From the NCBI GenBank assembly GCA_910578235.1, contig CAJTPP010000034.1:1-7733 (forward strand): a DNA stretch of 7,733 nt. Direction: 5' to 3'. Below are positions 1 through 4,783 of the stretch, piece after piece. The translations under genes and the position numbers were made by a program. The notes beneath the pieces were generated by a model that worked only from the letters and a program-made list of their open reading frames with translations, was not told where the DNA came from and did no database searches. Numbering within the stretch: the stretch's first letter is position 1; each line of letters starts with the position of its first letter. This DNA comes from an uncultured Clostridia bacterium. GTDB taxonomy: Bacteria; Bacillota; Clostridia; UBA1381.

Positions 1-1010
1 AGTCCTGATATAACCGCCCAGAATACATTTGAATTTTCGGGAAGAAGCGTGAATATAAGAACCGCCGCTCCGATTGCCGAAAGAACAGAGCTTATGTATG
101 TGCCGCGTCTCAGTGATCCGAGCAGTGATTTCTGATCCGCGCCTTCTTTTGTTGAAACAAAGAATGTGCCTATAATAGAAGCTATGATACCGATTGCGGC
201 GATCAGCATCGGTACAAGCACGCCGTTGAAGCCCAGTCCCGCCGCGGCTGCCAAAGCACCGCAGGAGATGATTGAGCCGACATACGACTCATAAAGGTCA
301 GCGCCCATACCCGCAACGTCGCCCACGTTATCGCCCACATTGTCGGCAATACACGCCGGATTTCTCGGATCATCCTCGGGAATACCGGCTTCAACTTTAC
401 CAACAAGATCAGCTCCCACATCAGCCGCTTTTGTAAATATACCACCGCCGACACGCGCAAACAGAGCCATTGAGCTTGCGCCCATACCGAAAGTAAGCAT
501 TGCCGACATAATATCGTCAACTCCGAGATTAAACACAAATTTCAGAAGCATAAACCATATACTTATATCAAGAAGTCCGAGACCGACAACGGTAAGTCCC
601 ATAACCGAGCCTGACGCAAACGCGATTTTAAGGCCTTTGTTAAGTCCCTGCTGAGCGCCGTTAGCCGTTCTTGTATTGGCATATGTAGCTATTCTCATAC
701 CGACAAAGCCTGAAAGCCCTGAGAAAAAGCCGCCTGTCAGGAATGCGAACGGTACGAACGGCGTAAGGAAACCTGTAAACGCGAGTATGAGCAGTATAAT
801 GAACATGACTGCGAAGAATATGCCCACTGTCTTGTACTGACGCTTCAGATAAGCCATAGCGCCCTTGCGGATTTTTTCGCCTATAGCTTTCATTGTTTCT
901 GTGCCTTCCGGCTTTTTCTTAACGCTGTAAAAATTCATCAGCGAGAATACAAGCGCGAGAACAGCGCAGATAAACACAGCTATCGGTGCTATTGTTTCCA
1001 AATTATTCAT
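1..1010 (-). CDS. hppA: Membrane-bound ion-pumping pyrophosphatase, N-terminal half (partial)
   Basis: This integral membrane enzyme hydrolyses diphosphate and uses the energy to pump Na+ and/or H+ out of the cytoplasm. About 336 residues are visible; the family is usually near 650-700, so the C-terminal half lies beyond the left edge. Hydrophobic helices begin at about residue 7, followed by a basic loop (30-60) and further helices. The family signature DVGADLVGKVE is at residues 197-207 and the Mg-PPi-binding run DNVGDNVGDVAG at 223-234. It is followed by ADLYESYVGS with Glu241, the position that marks Na+-transporting members (E246 in Thermotoga maritima). The residue deciding K+ dependence is in the missing half. 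The ATG at 1008-1010 is preceded by AAAGGAGG at a 10-nt spacing, and by its own promoter. It is divergent from the CapA-like gene. Family assignment is very secure; ion specificity is inferred. Confidence 0.96.
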   Translation of the reverse strand, partial: MNNLETIAPIAVFICAVLALVFSLMNFYSVKKKPEGTETMKAIGEKIRKGAMAYLKRQYKTVGIFFAVMFIILLILAFTGFLTPFVPFAFLTGGFFSGLSGFVGMRIATYANTRTANGAQQGLNKGLKIAFASGSVMGLTVVGLGLLDISIWFMLLKFVFNLGVDDIMSAMLTFGMGASSMALFARVGGGIFTKAADVGADLVGKVEAGIPEDDPRNPACIADNVGDNVGDVAGMGADLYESYVGSIISCGALAAAAGLGFNGVLVPMLIAAIGIIASIIGTFFVSTKEGADQKSLLGSLRRGTYISSVLSAIGAAVLIFTLLPENSNVFWAVISG

Positions 1011-1020
1011 ATTGAATAAC

Positions 1021-1028
1021 CCTCCTTT
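1021..1028 (-). promoter_or_regulatory. hppA ribosome binding site
   Basis: AAAGGAGG on the minus strand, 10 nt before the ATG of hppA. It is a full match to the Firmicute anti-Shine-Dalgarno and fixes the start codon. Confidence 0.85.
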
Positions 1029-1044
1029 ATATATTTATACTACC

Positions 1045-1073
1045 ATTTTATTACTATGATGAAAAATAGTCAA
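1045..1073 (-). promoter_or_regulatory. Predicted sigma-A promoter of hppA
   Basis: On the minus strand, TTGACT (1068-1073) is followed after exactly 17 nt by TAAAAT (1045-1050). Transcription would start near 1038, giving a leader of about 28 nt that carries the AAAGGAGG site. It lies back to back with the promoter of the CapA-like gene; the two -35 boxes are 27 bp apart. Confidence 0.75.
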
Positions 1074-1100
1074 GCAATGATAAGAAATTGTAAAATGATA

Positions 1101-1129
1101 TTGACAAAATTGTTGTATTAGAATAAAAT
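1101..1129 (+). promoter_or_regulatory. Predicted sigma-A promoter of the CapA-like gene
   Basis: A perfect -35 TTGACA (1101-1106), a 17-nt spacer and -10 TAAAAT (1124-1129). Transcription would start near 1136, about 30 nt before the ATG. Such a close match to consensus suggests strong basal transcription unless a regulator intervenes. Confidence 0.8.
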
Positions 1130-1166
1130 TATCTTAATAAATTTAATTTTGGCGGGAGAAATTTAA

Positions 1167-2216
1167 ATGAGTATTAGAAAATTAGCGGTTTTTGCGGCTG
1201 TAATTCTGTTTGCGGTATCAGGCGGTATGTGGGCTTACGGTAAAGTTTCCGAACACAGACGCGCGGAAGCGGAATACACTCCGTCTGTTTCAACGGTTAC
1301 TGTCACGGCTGTGGGAGACTGCACATTCGCTACAGACGTCAACGCGCCGAGCGACGGCAGTTTTGCGGGATATGCGGAAGCGCAGAACGGCGACTATTCA
1401 TATTTTTTCAAAAATGTCGCTCCGATATTCGGCGAGGATGATCTTACAATTGTCAATTTTGAAGGCACTCTGTCGAACAGAGGCTCAAGACAGGATAAAA
1501 CATTCGCGTTTCGCGGCAAACCCGAATATGTGCAGATACTTACCAGCTCAAGTGTCGAGGCGGCGAATTTAGCGAATAATCACAGCGCGGATTACGGAGA
1601 TGAAAGTTTAGCGGACACAATTAAATATCTTAATGAAGCCGGAATATCCAATTTTATCGGCACAAACACAGCCATGAAAGATATAAACGGAATTTCAGTG
1701 GGACTTGTCGGTATAGACGCTCTGAATGAGGAAGAAGCCGCAAAGCTGGAAAAATCCATAGGCACTGTTAAAAATCTCGGCGCGCAGCTTGTTATTGTCA
1801 GTATGCACTGGGGAGAAGAAAAGTCCAACGAGGCGAATAATGAACAGCAGGCGCTTGCTCACAAAGCGGTAGACCTCGGCGCGGATCTTGTAATAGGCAC
1901 TCATCCTCATGTTTTACAGGGTATCGAAAAATATAACGGCAAATACATCGCATACAGTCTCGGTAATTTCTGTTTCGGCGGCAACAATAACCCCGCCGAC
2001 AAGGATACCGTTATATACAGACAGGTATTTACATTTATTGACGGCATTATGCAGGAAGACGACAATATGACGCTTATTCCCGCTACTATTTCCGGTCATG
2101 ATGAATATAACGACTATCAGCCGTCTATTGCCGGCGGAGAAAGAAAAACTCAGATACAGAACAGAATGCTGCAATACAGCGCTCCGTTCGGAATAATGAG
2201 TCTGAATTTCAGATAA
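1167..2216 (+). CDS. CapA-family metallophosphatase-like protein, membrane-anchored
   Basis: This 349-residue protein belongs to the PGA_cap/CapA family (PF09587), a calcineurin-like metallophosphoesterase fold named after the Bacillus poly-gamma-glutamate capsule protein CapA. Residues 7-24 form one hydrophobic segment after a basic start, so it is probably a signal anchor that places the domain outside the cell. Motifs in order are VGDCTF (49-54, Asp51), NFEGT (97-101), NLANNHS (134-140), SMHWGEE (212-218), GTHPHVLQ (244-251) and YSLGNFCF (263-270); the Asp, Asn and His residues are the expected metal ligands. The start has GGGAGA 7 nt upstream. No capB, capC or other capsule genes are adjacent, so a poly-gamma-glutamate role cannot be inferred. 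Many stand-alone homologs in Clostridia have no known substrate. It appears monocistronic, with its own promoter and terminator. Confidence 0.9.
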   Translation: MSIRKLAVFAAVILFAVSGGMWAYGKVSEHRRAEAEYTPSVSTVTVTAVGDCTFATDVNAPSDGSFAGYAEAQNGDYSYFFKNVAPIFGEDDLTIVNFEGTLSNRGSRQDKTFAFRGKPEYVQILTSSSVEAANLANNHSADYGDESLADTIKYLNEAGISNFIGTNTAMKDINGISVGLVGIDALNEEEAAKLEKSIGTVKNLGAQLVIVSMHWGEEKSNEANNEQQALAHKAVDLGADLVIGTHPHVLQGIEKYNGKYIAYSLGNFCFGGNNNPADKDTVIYRQVFTFIDGIMQEDDNMTLIPATISGHDEYNDYQPSIAGGERKTQIQNRMLQYSAPFGIMSLNFR

Positions 2217-2220
2217 AACA

Positions 2221-2262
2221 AAAAATATAGCGCGGAATTTAAAAATCCGCGCTATATTTTTT
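2221..2262. terminator. Bidirectional intrinsic terminator between convergent genes
   Basis: A perfect 16-bp inverted repeat (2221-2236 with 2246-2261) around a 9-nt AT-rich loop. Its core is an 11-bp stem, ATATAGCGCGGA-type, flanked by A on the left and T on the right. It reads as stem plus U-tract on both strands. It can end the CapA-like transcript on the plus strand and the DUF6809-like transcript on the minus strand. Confidence 0.88.
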
Positions 2263-2349
2263 CTCCGCCTATAAAAACGCTCATTTTAACACACGGCTTT
2301 TGAAAACCCAAACGCGCGCTTTTAACGCATTAATCAAAAACATACAGTA

Positions 2350-2616
2350 TCATGTGATCACAAATGTGTCAATTATAAATTTAACTCCCAGCTTCCAGCC
2401 GTCATAAAAACTTTCGCAGCAATCAATATCCTGAATATCATCATGCGCTCTCATGAACTGCCGCAAAACCTCCTTCTCTTCATCGTCAAGCATTTTTTCA
2501 AGCTTTTCTTCCAGCTCCATCGCTATATTCATAACCTCGCTGTATTCAGGCCTGCGCTTTGCGATAAACGGTTCAGGGCCTACATTTCCGTAAAATAACT
2601 CTCTTATTATATTCAT
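2350..2616 (-). CDS. Small DUF6809-like protein, function unknown
   Basis: An 88-residue, acidic, mostly helical protein. The pattern of an N-terminal ELFYGN-type motif (6-11), an invariant-looking PEY (23-25), a Glu/Lys-rich helix with coiled-coil character (about 26-60) and a C-terminal GWKLGVKFIIDTF segment (73-85) matches the DUF6809 family. As I recall, that family is common in gut Clostridia and often found on integrative elements and phages. No catalytic residues are evident. The start is supported by AAAGGA (2625-2630) 8 nt upstream. It is convergent with the CapA-like gene. No good promoter lies immediately upstream; the nearest convincing minus-strand promoter is at 3011-3039, on the far side of an intrinsic terminator, so expression might depend on read-through. 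Coding status is fairly secure; the family name rests on pattern memory, not a search. Confidence 0.78.
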   Translation of the reverse strand: MNIIRELFYGNVGPEPFIAKRRPEYSEVMNIAMELEEKLEKMLDDEEKEVLRQFMRAHDDIQDIDCCESFYDGWKLGVKFIIDTFVIT

Positions 2617-2651
2617 AACAAATATCCTTTCTGTTTATTTAAGCAAACCCC

Positions 2652-2680
2652 TTGAAAAACAGAACGGCATAGTGTATAAT
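2652..2680 (+). promoter_or_regulatory. Predicted promoter of a short plus-strand RNA
   Basis: TTGAAA (2652-2657), a 17-nt spacer and a perfect TATAAT (2675-2680). Transcription would start near G2687. No plus-strand gene follows; instead an intrinsic terminator ends at 2766. Confidence 0.7.
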
Positions 2681-2686
2681 ATTTAT

Positions 2687-2766
2687 GCGGTCTGTCTTTC
2701 AGGCAGATTTGCGCTTTCACTGAAGCGGTGTTTCCTCTGTACTATTAAGACACCGCTTCTTTTTTT
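2687..2766 (+). ncRNA. Candidate small RNA of about 80 nt with its own promoter and terminator
   Basis: The segment is bounded by a 17-nt-spaced promoter and an intrinsic terminator, and contains no credible ORF. It can form a first hairpin (TCTGTC 2691-2696 with GGCAGA 2702-2707, loop TTTCA). A second hairpin, CGCTTT-CACT-GAAGCG (2712-2727), uses the same bases as the left arm of the terminator, so the two are mutually exclusive, as in an attenuator. It is antisense to the leader region of the DUF6809-like gene, 71 to 150 nt upstream of that start codon. It matches no RNA family I can recognise. It may instead be a leader whose downstream gene has been lost. Existence is inferred from signals only. 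Confidence 0.5.
2722..2766 (+). terminator. Intrinsic terminator of the short plus-strand RNA
   Basis: A perfect 10-bp stem, GAAGCGGTGT (2722-2731) with ACACCGCTTC (2750-2759), an 18-nt loop and seven T (2760-2766). There is no T-tract on the other strand, so it works only for plus-strand transcription. Confidence 0.85.
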
Positions 2767-2826
2767 ATATACGCCGCTTTCATATACTCACCCCCTGCGG
2801 CAGCTTCATATAAAAATTAACGCAAT

Positions 2827-2874
2827 AAAAAATGCGCTGTTTTTACACGGCAAAGCCGTTTTAAAGCAACGCAT
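2827..2874 (-). terminator. Intrinsic terminator or attenuator on the minus strand
   Basis: On the minus strand, ATGCGTTGCTTT (2874-2863) pairs with AAAACAGCGCAT (2843-2832), with one G-U pair and one mismatch. It encloses a small hairpin ACGGC-TTT-GCCGT (2859-2847). Five more T follow the stem (2831-2827). Outer bases GCAAT/ATTGC (2887-2883 with 2826-2822) could extend the fold. It would end the candidate minus-strand RNA before the DUF6809-like gene. Confidence 0.65.
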
Positions 2875-2898
2875 AAAAACACATTGCTCTGCTACTTG

Positions 2899-3005
2899 TG
2901 AGACACATAATATTCTATAAACTCCATAAGAATACATGAAAAACAGAGCATGCATTTTGTACTACATACATTTTATTATGGAGTCTATTCATATTATATG
3001 TCTCA
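2899..3005. repeat. 107-bp near-palindromic inverted repeat
   Basis: Arms at 2899-2929 and 2976-3005 are inverted copies: 15 pairs (one G-T on the minus-strand RNA), a 2x3 internal mismatch, then 13 pairs. The 46-bp centre adds eight weaker pairs (AATGTATG with CATGTATT on the minus strand). Near the tip it carries the self-complementary hexamer GCATGC (2948-2953). No second copy occurs in this window and no obvious target-site duplication flanks it. It does not look like a terminator, as neither side has a T-tract. Confidence 0.8.
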
Positions 3006-3010
3006 TTTAT

Positions 3011-3039
3011 ATTGTACCATATATTTAAATAATTGTAAA
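3011..3039 (-). promoter_or_regulatory. Predicted minus-strand promoter before the long hairpin
   Basis: On the minus strand, TTTACA (3034-3039), a 17-nt spacer and TACAAT (3011-3016), the latter preceded by TGG, an extended -10 motif. Start of transcription is expected at 3004-3006, the first bases of the inverted repeat. A TTGACT at 3039-3044 also overlaps but would need a 22-nt spacer. Confidence 0.6.
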
Positions 3040-3149
3040 GTCAAATTACATAAAACATGTAAAAAGCTTCGGACAAAATCGCTCCCGCAGGAATAAGGCG
3101 TTTCGCTTACAGAAAATCACAGCTTAAAAACGGTAATTCACTGTAAAAC

Positions 3150-3175
3150 AAAAAAGGACTGCTTTTACGCAGTCC
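3150..3175 (-). terminator. Intrinsic terminator of the pheT-to-PAP2 operon
   Basis: On the minus strand a perfect 7-bp stem GGACTGC/GCAGTCC (3175-3169 with 3162-3156), a 6-nt loop and six T (3155-3150). It lies 17 nt after the stop codon of the PAP2-like gene, so it closes the operon. Confidence 0.88.
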
Positions 3176-3192
3176 CGACAGCATGCGGTATT

Positions 3193-3636
3193 TTATGCAT
3201 GTCTTATTATCGCTATCATTATTCCCAGAATAGCCCCCGCAAACACCTCGATCGGCGTATGCCCCAAAAGCTCTTTGAGCTTTTTATTCGTATGCGAATA
3301 ATCAGATTTCTGGAAATCCTCAAGAATTTTATTCAATATTGCCGCCTGCTGTCCGGCGCTGCGGCGTATGCCCGCCGCGTCATACATAACAACAAACGCA
3401 AAAACCGCTGCGACAGCGAAGATACCGCTGTCAAAGCCGTTTGCAAAACCCAGCGCAAAGGTCAGCGACATCACAAACGAAGCATGAGAGCTTGGCATTC
3501 CGCCCGAGCCGACTATTCTCTTAAAATCAAATTTTTTGTCCCATGAAAATATAATCTTCAATATCTGCGCCGCAAACCAGCCTATTATGGCCGTTATCAG
3601 CACCGAATTTGACACAAACTGATGTAAATATTCCAT
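3193..3636 (-). CDS. Divergent PAP2-family membrane protein (DUF212/YuiD-like)
   Basis: This 147-residue membrane protein belongs to the divergent PAP2 family (PF02681), distantly related to acid phosphatases and vanadium haloperoxidases. Diagnostic motifs are GGMPSSHAS (45-53), DAAGIRRSAGQQA (86-98) and ELLGHTPIEV (122-131). These correspond to the usual phosphatase-like Ser-His and Arg/His elements. Hydrophobic segments at about 10-30, 54-85 and 129-145 suggest three to four membrane passes. Length is normal for the family. AAGGAG (3644-3649) lies 7 nt before the ATG and overlaps the ispA stop codon, so translation is probably coupled to ispA. Placement beside a prenyl diphosphate synthase hints at dephosphorylation of a lipid phosphate, but no substrate is established for the family and this remains a guess. 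Confidence 0.92.
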   Translation of the reverse strand: MEYLHQFVSNSVLITAIIGWFAAQILKIIFSWDKKFDFKRIVGSGGMPSSHASFVMSLTFALGFANGFDSGIFAVAAVFAFVVMYDAAGIRRSAGQQAAILNKILEDFQKSDYSHTNKKLKELLGHTPIEVFAGAILGIMIAIIRHA

Positions 3637-3647
3637 ATACGCTCTCC

Positions 3648-4538
3648 TTAACTGCGCCGTGTTGTCAGATAATCCGTTAATTCAATAAGAAACTCCGCCT
3701 TATCCCCAAATAACGCAAGAGCTTCTTTGGCTTTATCTGAATATTCTTCCGCAAGCTCCTTTGATTTATCCAGTCCCAAAAGTCCGACATAAGTATTTTT
3801 TTTCTCCTCTGCGTCCGAGCCTACAGGCTTGCCCAGCTCGCTTTCGTCACCCGTAACATCCAGAATATCGTCCTGAATTTGAAACGCTATCCCGAGATTT
3901 TTCGCAAACTCGTCAACAGCCTTAATCTGTTCATCACTTCCGCCGCCTATAAGCGCGCCTATCGCGCATGCGGAGCGTATTATCGCGCCCGTTTTGTTAA
4001 GATGCAGATACCGAAGCATATCAAGCGTGATCTCTCTGCCCTCGCTTTCCATATCGACTATCTGACCGCCTATCATCCCCTCGGCGCCCGAGGATACCGC
4101 AAGCATATTTATCGCTTTCATAACCCGCCGCGTATCATCTCCGCTGTATTCCGAAACCACCTCAAACGCCTTGTTAAGCAAAGCGTCGCCGGCTAAAACA
4201 GCCGTCGCCTCACCGAACTTTATATGGCTCGTAGGCATACCTCGCCGCAAATCGTCATTATCCATCGCCGGCAGATCGTCATGTATAAGCGAATATGTGT
4301 GTATCATCTCCATCGCGCAGGCAAACGGAATAACCTCATTCACATCGCCGCCGCATATTTTACACGCGTTCATCATAAGTATCGGACGAAGTCTTTTTCC
4401 TCCCGCAAAAACACTGTAGCGCATCGCTTCATATATAACGCTCTGCGGATTATCCTTCTTTGCGAGATATTTGTCAAGATACCCGTCTATAAACGCCGCT
4501 TGTTCTTCCAGCGCGTCTTTCATCTGTTTATTCTTCAT
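3648..4538 (-). CDS. ispA: Short-chain polyprenyl (farnesyl/geranylgeranyl) diphosphate synthase
   Basis: A cytosolic trans-prenyltransferase that condenses isopentenyl diphosphate with allylic diphosphates, releasing pyrophosphate. It feeds undecaprenyl, quinone and other isoprenoid pathways. The 296-residue length is typical of bacterial FPP synthases. Seen in order are GKRLRP (47-52), the first Asp-rich motif DDLPAMDNDD (87-96) with the DDx4D spacing of bacterial type enzymes, GGQ (157-159), the second Asp-rich motif DDILD (223-227) and KNTY (247-250). Exact chain length (C15 or C20) cannot be read with certainty. The ATG lies inside the end of xseB (11-bp overlap) with AGAGGA about 11 nt upstream, also inside xseB. 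A second Met at residue 6 has no ribosome binding site. The xseA-xseB-ispA order is common in Firmicutes. Confidence 0.96.
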   Translation of the reverse strand: MKNKQMKDALEEQAAFIDGYLDKYLAKKDNPQSVIYEAMRYSVFAGGKRLRPILMMNACKICGGDVNEVIPFACAMEMIHTYSLIHDDLPAMDNDDLRRGMPTSHIKFGEATAVLAGDALLNKAFEVVSEYSGDDTRRVMKAINMLAVSSGAEGMIGGQIVDMESEGREITLDMLRYLHLNKTGAIIRSACAIGALIGGGSDEQIKAVDEFAKNLGIAFQIQDDILDVTGDESELGKPVGSDAEEKKNTYVGLLGLDKSKELAEEYSDKAKEALALFGDKAEFLIELTDYLTTRRS

Positions 4539-4758
4539 TATTTATAAAATCCTCTTTTACAATCTCGCCGTCGTCATTAGTCAGCAATACAGATACCTTT
4601 TTTTCTGCCGCGTCCAGCATTTTCTGACAATTTTTAGACAGCTTTATACCCTTTTCAAACAGTGACAGAGACTCGTCCAGCGTCACGTCGCCGTTTTCAA
4701 GTCTCAAAACTATTTCCTCCAGCTCTGATATTGAGTTCTCAAATGATTTTTCTGACAT
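4528..4758 (-). CDS. xseB: Exodeoxyribonuclease VII small subunit
   Basis: A 76-residue helical protein. Several copies bind one XseA subunit to make exonuclease VII, which degrades single-stranded DNA from both ends in repair and recombination. The family signature is clear: SFENSISELEEIVLRLENGD (5-24), then LDESLSLFEKGIKLSKNCQK (27-46). The C-terminal tail from about 55 is acidic and variable, as usual. AAGGAG (4765-4770) sits 6 nt before the ATG. The gene follows xseA after a 25-bp gap and overlaps ispA by 11 bp. Confidence 0.96.
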   Translation of the reverse strand: MSEKSFENSISELEEIVLRLENGDVTLDESLSLFEKGIKLSKNCQKMLDAAEKKVSVLLTNDDGEIVKEDFINNEE

Positions 4759-4783
4759 TGTTTTCTCCTTTACAAAACCGTTT

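Larger units (their letters stand above)
2826..3005 (-). ncRNA. Candidate structured RNA of about 180 nt (or attenuated leader)
   Basis: Read on the minus strand, a promoter at 3011-3039 would start transcription at about 3004-3006. That is exactly the foot of a long hairpin spanning 3005-2899, with helices of 15 and 13 bp separated by a small internal loop. A short linker follows, then an intrinsic terminator (2874-2827). Promoter, hairpin and terminator together define a compact unit of about 180 nt with no credible ORF. I do not recognise it as 6S RNA, SRP RNA, tmRNA or a known riboswitch. As the same strand leads to the DUF6809-like gene at 2616, it may be that gene's 5' leader, with the terminator as attenuator. 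A short palindromic mobile repeat is a third possibility. Confidence 0.45.
2617..3192. other. 576-bp intergenic region with no clear protein gene
   Basis: AT-rich sequence between the DUF6809-like gene and the end of the pheT-to-PAP2 operon. From left to right it holds a plus-strand promoter and terminator enclosing about 80 nt, a hairpin terminator on the minus strand, a 107-bp near-palindrome, a minus-strand promoter and the operon terminator. The open frames on either strand lack family features and convincing ribosome binding sites, apart from one 12-codon frame at 2745-2783. I see nothing recognisable in 3046-3149. Confidence 0.8.

Noticed and set aside
340..654. Plus-strand and other minus-strand open frames inside hppA
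   Set aside because: They are shadows of the clear membrane pyrophosphatase frame and have no ribosome binding sites or family features.
1167..2216. Poly-gamma-glutamate capsule locus
   Set aside because: Only a single CapA-family gene is present with no capB, capC or capD partner, and it is flanked by terminator and promoter, so a capsule operon is not supported.
2263..2349. Second terminator after the DUF6809-like gene
   Set aside because: Only short, imperfect pairings without a T-tract; the symmetrical hairpin at 2221-2262 suffices.
2687..2766. Known small riboswitch (preQ1, fluoride, guanidine)
   Set aside because: None of the conserved core sequences of these classes is visible and no downstream gene exists.
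2672..2920. 82-codon plus-strand open frame in the intergenic region
   Set aside because: No convincing ribosome binding site, the ATG-like start lies in a promoter, the frame runs through an intrinsic terminator, and the protein shows no family pattern.
2826..3005. 6S RNA
   Set aside because: Length and long stem are suggestive, but the fold is one closed hairpin plus terminator without the large central bubble, and I recognise no 6S sequence.
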